The position numbers were made by a program, and so were the translations under genes. Of a DNA stretch of 45,409 nucleotides, positions 32,359 through 41,381 are shown piece after piece. The stretch covers positions 1-45,409 of the forward strand of contig JAZSPN010000057.1 of assembly GCA_045537495.1 (NCBI GenBank), given 5' to 3'. The notes beneath the pieces are model-generated. The model saw only the letters and a list, made by a program, of their open reading frames with translations. It did no database searches and was not told the DNA's origin. The stretch is from UBA1425 sp045537495 (GTDB taxonomy: Bacteria; Bacillota; Clostridia; Oscillospirales; Acutalibacteraceae). How positions within the stretch are numbered: the first letter of the stretch is position 1; each line of letters starts with the position of its first letter.

Positions 32359-33015
32359 TTATCCTTTGTTTTTTCCTCTTCTCATGTAGTCCTCGTTTAT
32401 CCTCTTTCCCCACGATGCGCTGACCTTTTTGTTTGCTCTCACCTTGCATATCGCTTCCGATACGCTGTCATAGACTATGTCGGTACCCTGTGCATCGGCA
32501 TTGTAATTTACCGCTCTGTCCGCCCCGATGCCGTATCTCGATGCCGTTTCGACAGCATCTATGTTGGCTCCGATAAAAAGAAACTCCCAGCCGTACTTTT
32601 CCTTCTGTCTTTCAATCATCGTCTTCACCTTATCGGAAGAGTACCTGTGACTCGCATTCTCCATTCCGTCCGTCGTTATGACAAACAACGTCTTTTCGGG
32701 CACATCCTCCGCTCTCGCATACTTGTGAACATTGCCGATATGGTGTATCGCCCCTCCGAGTGCATCAACCAGTGCCGTGCATCCGCCGACAGCATAATCA
32801 TTCTCCGTCATGGGCTTTATTTCGCTGAGCCTCACTCTGTCGTGAAGCACCTCGCTTTCGCTGTCAAACAGGACCGTCGATACCAGACATTCGCCTTCCG
32901 CTCTTTTCTGCTTTTCGATCATGGCATTAAATCCTCCGACGGTATCGCTCTCAAGTCCCGCCATCGATCCGCTTCTGTCAAGAATAAATACAAGCTCCGT
33001 CACGTTGTTTTTCAT
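32359..33015 (-). CDS. Von Willebrand factor type A (VWA) domain protein
   Basis: 218 residues, nearly all VWA domain. The metal-ion-dependent adhesion site is intact: VFILDRSGSM (D-x-S-x-S), the Thr in GGCTALVDAL, and VITTDGMEN (Asp). There is no signal peptide or membrane helix, so it is intracellular. Such stand-alone VWA proteins often act as scaffolds or partners of other enzymes, but no partner is adjacent. GGAGG lies before the ATG. It converges on the GDPD gene and is 100 bases from the ArsC-family gene upstream, so it is probably its own unit. Confidence 0.85.
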   Translation of the reverse strand: MKNNVTELVFILDRSGSMAGLESDTVGGFNAMIEKQKRAEGECLVSTVLFDSESEVLHDRVRLSEIKPMTENDYAVGGCTALVDALGGAIHHIGNVHKYARAEDVPEKTLFVITTDGMENASHRYSSDKVKTMIERQKEKYGWEFLFIGANIDAVETASRYGIGADRAVNYNADAQGTDIVYDSVSEAICKVRANKKVSASWGKRINEDYMRRGKNKG

Positions 33016-33117
33016 TTTCGTCCTCCAAAAAAATAATGTGATTGTTCGGTTTCAACCTTACAACCACATTATAAACACATTGAGCTTTCCTTTGGTCGCT
33101 TCGCAAGCGACAAATTA

Positions 33118-33477
33118 TCAATTAAGCTTTTCTGCCCATTCGGATTCCTTAAAGCCCACGAGAACAACATCTCCTGCCAGCAGTATCGGACGTTTCACAA
33201 GCATTCCGTCTGTTGCAAGAAGGCTCAGCTTTTCGTCGTCGGTCATCGTCGGAAGCTTGTCTTTGAGCTTCATTTCCTTGTAAAGAATTCCGCTCGTGTT
33301 GAAAAACTTTCTCATGTCGAGTCCGCTTTTGCCGTGCCACGACGCAAGCTCTTCGGCAGACGGATTTTCGGCTTTGATATCGCGTAATTCGTATTCAACA
33401 CCGTTGTCTTCAAGCCATTTCTGTGCCTTTTTGCAGGTCGTACACTTAGGATAACAAATAAATTTTACCATTTTCAT
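33118..33477 (-). CDS. ArsC/Spx-family reductase-like protein
   Basis: 119 residues with the thioredoxin-like ArsC fold. It has the redox motif CTTCKKAQKWLEDNGVEYE near the N-terminus (two Cys at about 11 and 14), the cis-Pro segment KRPILLAGDVVLVGF near the end, and the DIKAENPSAEELASW stretch typical of the ArsC/YffB/Spx group. It may reduce disulphides or arsenate, or act like Spx; no arsenic genes are present. Its ATG overlaps the macro-domain gene stop (ATGA), so the two are translationally coupled, which suggests a link to ADP-ribose or stress metabolism. Confidence 0.85.
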   Translation of the reverse strand: MKMVKFICYPKCTTCKKAQKWLEDNGVEYELRDIKAENPSAEELASWHGKSGLDMRKFFNTSGILYKEMKLKDKLPTMTDDEKLSLLATDGMLVKRPILLAGDVVLVGFKESEWAEKLN

Positions 33478-34490
33478 GCCCCCAGTAAGCTCTGATCAAA
33501 CGCAAACAGCGCTTCGTTTATCGTGAAGATATCGTATATTCCCTTCGATATGAAGTACTCGATTATTATATCCGCCTTATTGCTTTTTGACAGCGCGAAG
33601 CCTGCCCTTTTGAGCATGTCCTCTGTTTCGCCGAGAGTCAGCTCCAAGGATATTGCAAACGAAATAACCGTCTGCTTGCTCGGCTTGTAATTTTTGTCGC
33701 TTCTGATTTTCGAAAAAAGCTTTCGGTCGATATTCGCCTTCTTGTAGCACTCCACATCGGTCATACCCTTTGAATCGATGTAGTAAAACAGCATTTCCGA
33801 AAAGCCCTTGTCCATGTTTTTCAGCACGTCTTCAAGGCTTTCCTCTTCCGATGACTCCTTAAAATCCTCACATACAACGCACGCACATTCCTCCGGCTCA
33901 AGCCTTCTTCGCGAAGAACTTACATTCCTTCGTCTGCCGAAAAAAGTGTCCCTGTCCGCGTGCTCCTTCGTGTAATTGTCATCAATGTATGATTTTATGT
34001 CGCTGAACACTTTTTTGCTTATATAATACGACTCCTTATCATACACGACAATATATACCGTCATCTCGTTGTCGTAAAGAAAGTCACCGATGACTTTTGT
34101 GGCAATTTTCAGTGCCCTGTCCTTGGGAAAGCCGTAAGCTCCCGTCGATATCAGCGGAAACGCAACCGATTCACAGCCGTATTCCTTTGCTTTTTCAAGA
34201 CATTCCGAATAGCAGGATATGAGTATCTCTTCCGAATTCTCTTCACGGAAAAAATCGGGGCCCGCCGTATGAATTACGTATTTACACGGCAGATTGAAGC
34301 CGTCCGTGACTTTCGCCTTGCCGACTTCGCAGCCGCCTGCTTCACGGCAGGCTTTCAAAAGTTCTTCCCCCGCCGCTTCGTGAACGGCAAGGTCCGCACC
34401 GCCTCCCGGCCGAAGGTTTCTGTTTGACGGATTTACAATGGCATCACATTCGATTTCAGTTATATCCTGCCTTATTATTTTAAGCGGCAC
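33474..34490 (-). CDS. Macro-domain (ADP-ribose) protein with C-terminal helical HTH-like extension
   Basis: 338 residues. Residues 1-170 form an MacroD/YmdB-type macro domain: DAIVNPSNRNLRPGGGADLAVHEAAG, the TAGP segment, and PLISTGAYGFPKDRAL that contacts ADP-ribose. Such domains hydrolyse ADP-ribose esters or O-acetyl-ADP-ribose. Residues about 225-338 are helical, with NIDRKLFSKIRSDKNYKPSKQTVISFAISLEL resembling an XRE-like HTH, and a further helical repeat. A charged linker separates them. The start is GTG with GGGGG seven bases upstream; it has a good promoter. The extension hints at regulation or protein targeting; it is not a known catalytic domain. Confidence 0.85.
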   Translation of the reverse strand: MPLKIIRQDITEIECDAIVNPSNRNLRPGGGADLAVHEAAGEELLKACREAGGCEVGKAKVTDGFNLPCKYVIHTAGPDFFREENSEEILISCYSECLEKAKEYGCESVAFPLISTGAYGFPKDRALKIATKVIGDFLYDNEMTVYIVVYDKESYYISKKVFSDIKSYIDDNYTKEHADRDTFFGRRRNVSSSRRRLEPEECACVVCEDFKESSEEESLEDVLKNMDKGFSEMLFYYIDSKGMTDVECYKKANIDRKLFSKIRSDKNYKPSKQTVISFAISLELTLGETEDMLKRAGFALSKSNKADIIIEYFISKGIYDIFTINEALFAFDQSLLGA

Positions 34491-34520
34491 GTCACCGCCC
34501 CCTTTTCATATATTCAACTC

Positions 34521-34549
34521 ATTATATCACCGTTACAAACCGCTTTCAA
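34521..34549 (-). promoter_or_regulatory. Promoter of the macro-domain/ArsC operon
   Basis: On the minus strand TTGAAA (34544-34549), 17 bases ending TGA, TATAAT (34521-34526). It starts just after the terminator of the radical SAM operon. Confidence 0.75.
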
Positions 34550-34552
34550 TAT

Positions 34553-34586
34553 AAAAAGTGACTGTTTCAATAAGCGAAACAGCCAC
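34553..34586 (-). terminator. Terminator of the radical SAM operon
   Basis: On the minus strand GTGGCTGTTTC pairs with GAAACAGTCAC (one G-T wobble, 11 base pairs) around GCTTATT; TTTTT (34557-34553) follows. It lies six bases past the stop of the last radical SAM gene. Confidence 0.88.
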
Positions 34587-34592
34587 CTTACA

Positions 34593-36512
34593 TCAGATTT
34601 CTCTGACGGTCGTATCGTTGAAGCAGAGCATAAGCCCTCTTCTTCTGCCGTACCAGATATTTATTCTCGCGTACTCAAAGAAATCCTCGGGATTCGAAGG
34701 ACAGCTGATGTCAAGCGCAACCTTTTTCTTCATGAGAGGCTTGTAATCATCACTTGCGATATTGCTGAAATATGTGTAAAAATCATAATCAAGCTCAACC
34801 GTCTTGCCTTTAAGTCCCGGTGTTTTGAGCATTTCCTTCTGATAAATGAGAAGATTTTCAAAAACATCCTCTTCTATACCGAACGACGAAAGGAATTCTC
34901 CGATTTCCTCGAAGAAAAGATCGGGATTCTTTATGATTTCAAGGAATACGGTTTCATTGACGGGCCATACGGTGCTTCCGAGTCCGTCAATAATAAATCC
35001 CCAGTCGCCCTTGCCCGACAGAAGTCCTTCATAGACGTTTCGGATTCTGTCGAAAAGCTTCTTTATCTCATAATTCCCGTGAGAAGTTATGTATTCGAAA
35101 AGCGATGTATAAAACTGCTTGTGGGATACCCCTTTTTCCTTGAGCAGATACACGGCGAAATTCTGCAAAATTCCGAGTCCGTGGAAGCCCGTCACGACAG
35201 CATGGAAAATATTTGCATTGATCCAGTCATCCGTCGAAAGTGTTGCAGTAGATGTTACTATGTCGGAATACTCCGTAAACTCCTCGGATACGGCATCGGC
35301 ATGAAACTGATACATCGGCATTCTCGTCGTCACAACGGAATGCTTCTCCTTGTACTCTTTTGTTCCCATTTCGGAATTGAGAAGCACGTCACAGCAATAT
35401 ACATTGACGTACATATGCTGTCCGAGAGTTATCAGTCTGCATAATCCGTCACAGAAGCTGTCATACGTTTCGCCGGGAAGTCCGAGTATAAGCTCCGACA
35501 GCACGGGGATTTTCTCGCTCTTGTATCGGTTGCTCAGCTCCTCGTACTGATCAAAAACAAGGTTTTCTCTGCCTATATTCTTTAAAGCCTCTTCGTTGAG
35601 AGTCTGTACGGAAAGCATCGCATTCTTGACGATTCCGCCTTCATAAAGTATCTTGTTTATCTCGAAAACGGTATCGTTGCAGTTCTTTGCAAAACATATA
35701 CAAACGCTTCCGGGATAACCCGTTTTTCTCTTTACCTCCACGAGATATTTTGCAATATCGGTATCTCTTTTCAGTATTCCGAAATTTGAATCGGCACTGA
35801 TGCAATACTCGATTTTGTGCTCCGCCAGCCAGTCAAGCTCCGCATAAACTCTCTCGACGGGAAACTGTCTGAGCTTCGTCTTGAAAATTCCCCAGTCGCA
35901 ATATGCACAGCCGTACGGACAGCCTCTGTTCGTTTCAAATATTGCCTGAAATCTGAAATCCGATTCCTCAATCATTTTGTCGAAATAGCCTTCCAGATAC
36001 GGTGAGGGAAGCTCTGTCACGTCGAAATATTTCTTTTCGTTTGAGCGGATTTTGCCGTTTTCATCTCTGTATGAAAGGTTCGGAACATTACAAAGAGGCG
36101 TATTCTCATGAAGAGCCAGCAAAAACTCCCTGAACGGCACTTCGCCCTCGTCGTGAATTATGAAGTCGATGAACGGGTATTCCTCCATCATGTCGGCATT
36201 ACCCGACGGCACATTGTGTCCGCCGAAAAGCACGATACATTCGGGATATTTCTCTTTAAGAAGCTTCGCCACACGGAGATTATACTGCGTGTTCCAAAGA
36301 TACGACGAAAAGCCCACGAGATACGGCTTTTCGAATCCCGAAACGATTACGTCGGGATCCTCATATCTGTACAAAAGCTCTTTGAGGCAGTAATTCTCTG
36401 AAACGGTTTCGTTTGCAAATGCACACGCGGCAAGACTTCCCACCGAATACGGAAGGTAGATATTGTTATTGTAAGCTTTGTTGATCTGTAAAAGATAAAT
36501 ATTCTTTTTCAT
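34593..36512 (-). CDS. B12-binding-type radical SAM protein, paralogue 1
   Basis: 639 residues. Residues 1-165 resemble the cobalamin-binding Rossmann domain of class B radical SAM enzymes (VLFGGHNVPSG, FIIHDEGEVPFREFL); the usual DxHxxG lower-ligand motif is not visible. The radical SAM domain has the iron-sulphur cluster motif ETNRGCPYGCAYCDWG (Cys198, 202, 205) and LGLPGETYDSF. The last 150 residues form a shared helical domain ending INIWYGRRRGLM. Such enzymes catalyse methylations and rearrangements at unreactive carbons. ATG 36512 follows the paralogue 2 stop by two bases; a longer reading to 36653 overlaps that gene. Substrate unknown. Confidence 0.85.
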   Translation of the reverse strand: MKKNIYLLQINKAYNNNIYLPYSVGSLAACAFANETVSENYCLKELLYRYEDPDVIVSGFEKPYLVGFSSYLWNTQYNLRVAKLLKEKYPECIVLFGGHNVPSGNADMMEEYPFIDFIIHDEGEVPFREFLLALHENTPLCNVPNLSYRDENGKIRSNEKKYFDVTELPSPYLEGYFDKMIEESDFRFQAIFETNRGCPYGCAYCDWGIFKTKLRQFPVERVYAELDWLAEHKIEYCISADSNFGILKRDTDIAKYLVEVKRKTGYPGSVCICFAKNCNDTVFEINKILYEGGIVKNAMLSVQTLNEEALKNIGRENLVFDQYEELSNRYKSEKIPVLSELILGLPGETYDSFCDGLCRLITLGQHMYVNVYCCDVLLNSEMGTKEYKEKHSVVTTRMPMYQFHADAVSEEFTEYSDIVTSTATLSTDDWINANIFHAVVTGFHGLGILQNFAVYLLKEKGVSHKQFYTSLFEYITSHGNYEIKKLFDRIRNVYEGLLSGKGDWGFIIDGLGSTVWPVNETVFLEIIKNPDLFFEEIGEFLSSFGIEEDVFENLLIYQKEMLKTPGLKGKTVELDYDFYTYFSNIASDDYKPLMKKKVALDISCPSNPEDFFEYARINIWYGRRRGLMLCFNDTTVREI

Positions 36513-36514
36513 GT

Positions 36515-38446
36515 TCACCGCTCCCGTTTCACTGTTATATTGTCGCCGAAAAGTGTTTTTCCGCCTTTTCTTCCGTACCAGACAACCTCTCTTGCAAAAT
36601 CGGGAAGATATTCGGGTATGCCCTTCGCGGAAACAAAGATTTCCGTTCCGCACCTTCTGAGCTCTGTCGGTTCATTGTCGATCATATTTTTGATAAACGC
36701 GGGGAAATCGTATGACAGCGTCATGCAGAAATCCTTCGCACACGGAGTCTTTATCATCTTTTTCTGATATAACCACAGCTCTTCGTATACATCGCCGTCG
36801 ATTCCGAAGGTGCTCAGAAAATCTTTGACCTCGTCGAAAAAAGTATCCGCTTTTGTTACAATCTGTAAAAAAGCGCCTTCTTCGAACGGCCAGACAACAT
36901 CTCCGAACTGCTCGAACGCATACATGAATGAGCCGTTGCCCGCTATTATCTTTTCGTACCTCTCTTTGAGATCGCCGAACACCCTGCCGCCTACGGTCTG
37001 AGTGTTTTCAAGCATCCAGCAAAGAAGTCTTTCGTAAAAATCTCTGTAACCGAGATTCTTTGACTGTTTAAGGTACAGTGCAAAATACTGCAGAATTCCG
37101 AGACTGTGGAACGTTCTCACGCAAATTGCGAAAAGACACGCTCTAACCCAGTCTTCGCACGGCATATCGTTCGTTCCGACAACGATTCTCGAATATTCCT
37201 CTATTTCGTCCCTCGGCACCTCGCGGTGATGCTGGTTAAGTGCCGTTATCACATACTTGATTCCGTGCTCTTCAATATATGAAGGCCGTGCCATAATGGA
37301 ATTTTTGAGAAGCTCACACGGGTACACATAAAACGAATAGTGCTGTCCCGCATTGAGAAGCGTATCTATTCCGTTGCAGAAGCTGTCGTACGTTTCGCCC
37401 GGCAAGCCCACTATTATCTCGGTAAACGTCGGTATGTTGTTCTTGTTATAAAGAGTCATGAGCTCTTTGAATTTCTCCGTCGAGATATTCTGCCTTCCGA
37501 TGTTGTGAAGCACCTTTTCGCACATGCTCTGGAACGATATGCAGGCACCCTTGCTCAGTCCCGCATCGTCAAGCTTTTTGTTGAGTCTGAACACAAACCG
37601 GGGATCGTTCTTTGTATAGAAAAGATTTGTCCTCTTCGGATAACCCGTTTTCTTTTTTGTTTCGACAAGGAAATCGACGATTTCCTCATCTCTTTCGAAA
37701 AGTCCGAAGTTGCCGTCGATGAGCCAAGTGAATTCAATCTTATGCTCGGCAATCCACTGTATCTCCGCCTTTATCTTTTCGATGGGAAATTTTCTGACGT
37801 CCTCCTTCAACGTGTCCCAGTCGCAATATGCGCACTTGAACGGACAGCCTCTGTTTGTTTCGAAGGTTGCCACAAACTCTCCGTCGGAATTTTCTAAGAT
37901 TTTGTCAAAAATCCCCTCGGTGTACGGTGACGGATAATCCACTCTCACGGCAGGCACTATCTTATTTGTGACATACTCTCCGTCTTCGGTTTTGTAGGAA
38001 ATGTTGCTGATATTTTCTATTTTCTCATATCCCGAAAGATAATTCAGTATGCCTGCAAACGGCTCTTCACCCTCGTCGTGTATCAAAAAATCTATGAAAT
38101 CATATTCCCTCAGCATCGAAGAATCAAGCGGTACGTCGTGTCCGCCGAATACGATGACTGCCTTCGGATATTTTTCTCTTATCTTTTTTGCCAGATTTAT
38201 ATTGTACTGAAAGTTCCACACGTAGCTTGAAAAGCCCACGAGAAACGGATCGTCCGTCATGGAAAGTGCTTCGTCAAGCTTCTTTCTTTCGTAAATGATA
38301 TCGGCAAGGACATAGTTTTCTCGGATGCTTTCGAGAGAAAAGGCATACGCCGCCAGACAGCCTACCGAGTACGGAAGAAAATTCGATCCTCCGAAGCCTG
38401 CCGAAACCTGCACAAGATATATTTTTTTCGGTTTTTTATTCATCAT
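36515..38446 (-). CDS. B12-binding-type radical SAM protein, paralogue 2
   Basis: 643 residues with the same order of domains as its two neighbours. The N-terminal B12-type Rossmann domain (VIVFGGHDVPLD) is followed by the cluster motif ETNRGCPFKCAYCDWD (Cys201, 205, 208), IVGLPGETYDSF, and a C-terminal VVWYGRKGGKT. It departs from paralogues 1 and 3 at the residue after CDW (Asp in place of Gly) and in the following DTLKEDVRKF; this may reflect a different substrate. Two ATGs are adjacent (38446, 38443) after GAGG. The first 11 bases overlap paralogue 3, so they are translationally coupled. Confidence 0.85.
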   Translation of the reverse strand: MMNKKPKKIYLVQVSAGFGGSNFLPYSVGCLAAYAFSLESIRENYVLADIIYERKKLDEALSMTDDPFLVGFSSYVWNFQYNINLAKKIREKYPKAVIVFGGHDVPLDSSMLREYDFIDFLIHDEGEEPFAGILNYLSGYEKIENISNISYKTEDGEYVTNKIVPAVRVDYPSPYTEGIFDKILENSDGEFVATFETNRGCPFKCAYCDWDTLKEDVRKFPIEKIKAEIQWIAEHKIEFTWLIDGNFGLFERDEEIVDFLVETKKKTGYPKRTNLFYTKNDPRFVFRLNKKLDDAGLSKGACISFQSMCEKVLHNIGRQNISTEKFKELMTLYNKNNIPTFTEIIVGLPGETYDSFCNGIDTLLNAGQHYSFYVYPCELLKNSIMARPSYIEEHGIKYVITALNQHHREVPRDEIEEYSRIVVGTNDMPCEDWVRACLFAICVRTFHSLGILQYFALYLKQSKNLGYRDFYERLLCWMLENTQTVGGRVFGDLKERYEKIIAGNGSFMYAFEQFGDVVWPFEEGAFLQIVTKADTFFDEVKDFLSTFGIDGDVYEELWLYQKKMIKTPCAKDFCMTLSYDFPAFIKNMIDNEPTELRRCGTEIFVSAKGIPEYLPDFAREVVWYGRKGGKTLFGDNITVKRER

Positions 38447-40361
38447 CGGAAACCTCTGTCACAAAGTCACGTGTACTGTTCGTCTTGTTTCCTCTCTTGC
38501 CGTACCAGACAAGCTCTCGCGCGTAATCCTCCCATTCCGAGGGAATGTTTGCGTTTTTGAGCGAAAGTCTGACTTTTCTCTTTTTAAGCTTTTCCGGCTC
38601 ATTCATCAGCGCTTTTTCAAAGTATTCTCTGAAATCATGGGAAAGCTCGAACGAAAAGTCGGTCATCGAAGGATATTTTATCGCCATCTTCTGGAACAGG
38701 AACAGATCCTCGAAGATGTCCTCGGGAACGGAAAATCCGCGAAGGAAGGGAGAAAGCTCCTCGTAAACTCTGTCCTTGTTCTGTATGAGATGCAGAAAAG
38801 CTCCCTCTTCATACGGCCACGTAATATCACCGCAGCCGTCAACGACATATTTCCAGCTTCCGTTCTCGTATGCCACCTTGCGCAAACGGTTTTCGATGTC
38901 CGAAAAAACGCGGTGAATAAAGGTGTTTTTGTTTTCGGATATGTAGGAGAGTAATTTCTTGTAAAACTCGGCATAGTCAACCGAATATTCATAATACAGA
39001 TAAACGGCAAAGCATTGAAGCAGTCCGAAGTTATGGAAGCATCCCGTCGCCGCAACGAAAAGGTTGGCGCGTATCCATTCCTCCCTCGTCATGCTGTACG
39101 TCGAAATCACTATATGCGAACGCTCACTGACTTCATCGTTTATCGGAACGCAATGATGCTGTTTGTAAACCGAATCGGAACATTCTATTTTGAATTTTTC
39201 TCTGACCTCTTTTTGTCCCATACGCGAATTGAGAAGCACTTCACAGTTGAAGACCACTATGGAATTGTGCTGTCCCGCCTTGAGCAGCTTGTTGATTCCC
39301 TCACAAAAGCTCTCGTACGTTTCGCCGGGAAGTCCCAGTATTATCTCGGAATAAGTCGGTATATCAAGCTCGTTGTATCTCTTGATTATGTCACAGAATT
39401 CCTCAAACGACGGATTCTTTCTGCCGATATTTTCAAGCGTTTCTTCGTTGAACGTCTGAAGCGACAGCGTCGCCCCCTTGCTGAGTCCTACCTCGTTGAG
39501 CTTTCTGTTAAGCTCAAAAACAAGCTCTTCTCTGCCCTTCGTGAAGCAGAACTGTATCTTCGACGGATAACCGTACTTTTTCTTGGACTCAATTATTCTG
39601 TCGGTTATCTCCTTATCCCTTTCAAGTATTCCGAAGTTGGCATCGGCACAGGTGCAGAACTCTATCTTGTGCTCGACAAACCATTCGAGATCCTTTATTA
39701 CCCTTTCCATCGGGAACTGTCTGACCTTCGATTTGTATATGCCCCAGTCACAAAAGGCACAGCCGAAAGGACAGCCTCTGTTCGTTTCAAGCATTCCGTT
39801 AAGCACGAGGTCGGTACTGTTTACAATATCGTCAAACACTCCCGTCTGATACGGTGACGGGAAGTCGCAAACGTCAAAAATCCTGTTCTCGTTCTTTATA
39901 AGGCTTCCGTCCCCGCCTCTGTACGAAAGGTTCGGGACGTCGGAAAAGCCCTCGCCCCTTTTAAGAGAAAGCAAAAGCTCTCTGAACGGCACCTCGCCCT
40001 CGTCGTGTATCAGAAAATCGACAAAGGGAAGCTCCGTCAAAAGCTCGGGGGATTTTGACGGCACATTGTGTCCGCCGAACAGAATTTTACACTCGGGATA
40101 CTTTTCCTTCAGCCTTCGTGCAAAAACCTTGTTGTATTCGTGATTCCACATATAATTCGAAAACGCCACAAGATACGGCTCTTCGAAGGATGCTATTGCC
40201 TCGTCGATGTTTTCTCTTATGTAAACTATTCTTTTAAGTTCATAGAAATCGGCAACCTCTTTATCCGTGAAGGCATAGGAAATTAAAGCACCCGCCGCAT
40301 ACGGAAGATACACAGAGTTGCCGTACAATACACTCGCCTGAACAAAATAAAGATTTTTCAT
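38436..40361 (-). CDS. B12-binding-type radical SAM protein, paralogue 3
   Basis: 641 residues. A B12-type Rossmann domain (ILFGGHNVPSKS, FLIHDEGEVPF) comes first, then the radical SAM domain with ETNRGCPFGCAFCDWG (Cys197, 201, 204) and LGLPGETYESF, then a helical C-terminal domain ending LVWYGKRGNKT. It is more like paralogue 1 than paralogue 2 around the cluster motif. GAAGGG lies about 11 bases before the ATG, 18 bases after the membrane-protein gene. It is the first of three tandem duplicates in the operon. No precursor peptide gene is seen within the operon, so a RiPP role is not supported. Confidence 0.85.
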   Translation of the reverse strand: MKNLYFVQASVLYGNSVYLPYAAGALISYAFTDKEVADFYELKRIVYIRENIDEAIASFEEPYLVAFSNYMWNHEYNKVFARRLKEKYPECKILFGGHNVPSKSPELLTELPFVDFLIHDEGEVPFRELLLSLKRGEGFSDVPNLSYRGGDGSLIKNENRIFDVCDFPSPYQTGVFDDIVNSTDLVLNGMLETNRGCPFGCAFCDWGIYKSKVRQFPMERVIKDLEWFVEHKIEFCTCADANFGILERDKEITDRIIESKKKYGYPSKIQFCFTKGREELVFELNRKLNEVGLSKGATLSLQTFNEETLENIGRKNPSFEEFCDIIKRYNELDIPTYSEIILGLPGETYESFCEGINKLLKAGQHNSIVVFNCEVLLNSRMGQKEVREKFKIECSDSVYKQHHCVPINDEVSERSHIVISTYSMTREEWIRANLFVAATGCFHNFGLLQCFAVYLYYEYSVDYAEFYKKLLSYISENKNTFIHRVFSDIENRLRKVAYENGSWKYVVDGCGDITWPYEEGAFLHLIQNKDRVYEELSPFLRGFSVPEDIFEDLFLFQKMAIKYPSMTDFSFELSHDFREYFEKALMNEPEKLKKRKVRLSLKNANIPSEWEDYARELVWYGKRGNKTNSTRDFVTEVSDDE

Positions 40362-40379
40362 TGTCGATCGCCCTTCAAA

Positions 40380-41378
40380 TTATGGATTAACCGAGAAATA
40401 GTCTGTCATTTCCGTAAGCAAAAAGCCTTCCGGACTGTCCGAAAGAAGCAGATAGAATAAAATACACCAGACCGCCGCACACACCGTCAAAAGCATATTC
40501 TTTTTGCAAAAAGCAAAAAAGCCCGAAGCCGACTGTGAACAGTCCTTTTCATTTTCGATATAGAACAGTGATGCGGACAATATCCAGCTTCCCGTAAGTG
40601 TCGGATAGCCCTCGAATCTTACAAAAAACAGCATAACTGCCGAAACTGCAATACAGGCTGTAAATGCAGCCTTTCCGACAATGCTTCTGTTCGATTTCAA
40701 CAGAATGATAAAAAATATAAAAATACAGATAAATATCGGGAGTACGGTAAGCACGTATTTCAGCGTTTCGATAATCGCCTCTGCCGAAATCTGCACAAGA
40801 CCTCTGCCGAAATCTCCGAAAATGCTTTCGTGCACCGTGCTGAATGCAGTAAGCCTATCGGCAATAACCGACACCGCTGCAAGAATCGCACAGACCGATG
40901 CCGTCAGTATTCCGCTGTTTCTGTCCGAATTGTTTTTGCTCAGTGCAAAAAATGCCGTTGCAGGCAGCATCATGATGCTTGCCGGTGACAGAACAACGGT
41001 TGCCGTAAGCAGGATTGCGGACAGAGCCGTTCTGTTTTTGTGTGTCTGCCACATGGCAATAAAATACAGCGAAAACGCAAGCGGTATTCTGAAATTGTCG
41101 GTATCCGTACCCGTCAGCAAAAATACGGCTTCCGCCGTCAGAAAAGTCAGCAGTGCTGTCGAATTGAATTTCTCCTTTGATTCCTTTATAACCGAAAAGC
41201 AGAAAAACGCCAGGGATACCGCATATGCGACACATGATAAAACGTATAAAGCACCTTGCGGTGTCAATACGTTTACGGTGCATTTGAAAACCGTAAAAAC
41301 GAATATCAGAAACAGCATCGGAAAAGAAAAACTGCTTGCATCTTTTTCAGTTTTTATACTGTGCCAAAGCTTTTTCAT
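40380..41378 (-). CDS. Polytopic membrane protein of unknown function (radical SAM operon)
   Basis: 332 residues with about nine hydrophobic helices. It begins MKKLWHSIKTEKD, then a first helix at about 18-38. Loops are short except for a charged segment (NNSDRNSG) and one near SIFGDFGRG. No transporter or transferase signature is recognisable; the FEGYPTLTGSW stretch close to the end is the most distinctive element. Topology recalls GT-C glycosyltransferases or polymer-synthesis membrane proteins, but no catalytic Asp pair is clear. GGAGAGG precedes its ATG; it is three bases from the next membrane gene, so they are likely partners. Confidence 0.6.
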   Translation of the reverse strand: MKKLWHSIKTEKDASSFSFPMLFLIFVFTVFKCTVNVLTPQGALYVLSCVAYAVSLAFFCFSVIKESKEKFNSTALLTFLTAEAVFLLTGTDTDNFRIPLAFSLYFIAMWQTHKNRTALSAILLTATVVLSPASIMMLPATAFFALSKNNSDRNSGILTASVCAILAAVSVIADRLTAFSTVHESIFGDFGRGLVQISAEAIIETLKYVLTVLPIFICIFIFFIILLKSNRSIVGKAAFTACIAVSAVMLFFVRFEGYPTLTGSWILSASLFYIENEKDCSQSASGFFAFCKKNMLLTVCAAVWCILFYLLLSDSPEGFLLTEMTDYFSVNP

Positions 41379-41381
41379 ATT

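Noticed and set aside
34593..40361. RiPP maturation cluster
   Set aside because: Radical SAM enzymes with a B12 domain can modify peptides, but gaps inside the operon are at most 30 bases and no short precursor gene is visible in the flanks.
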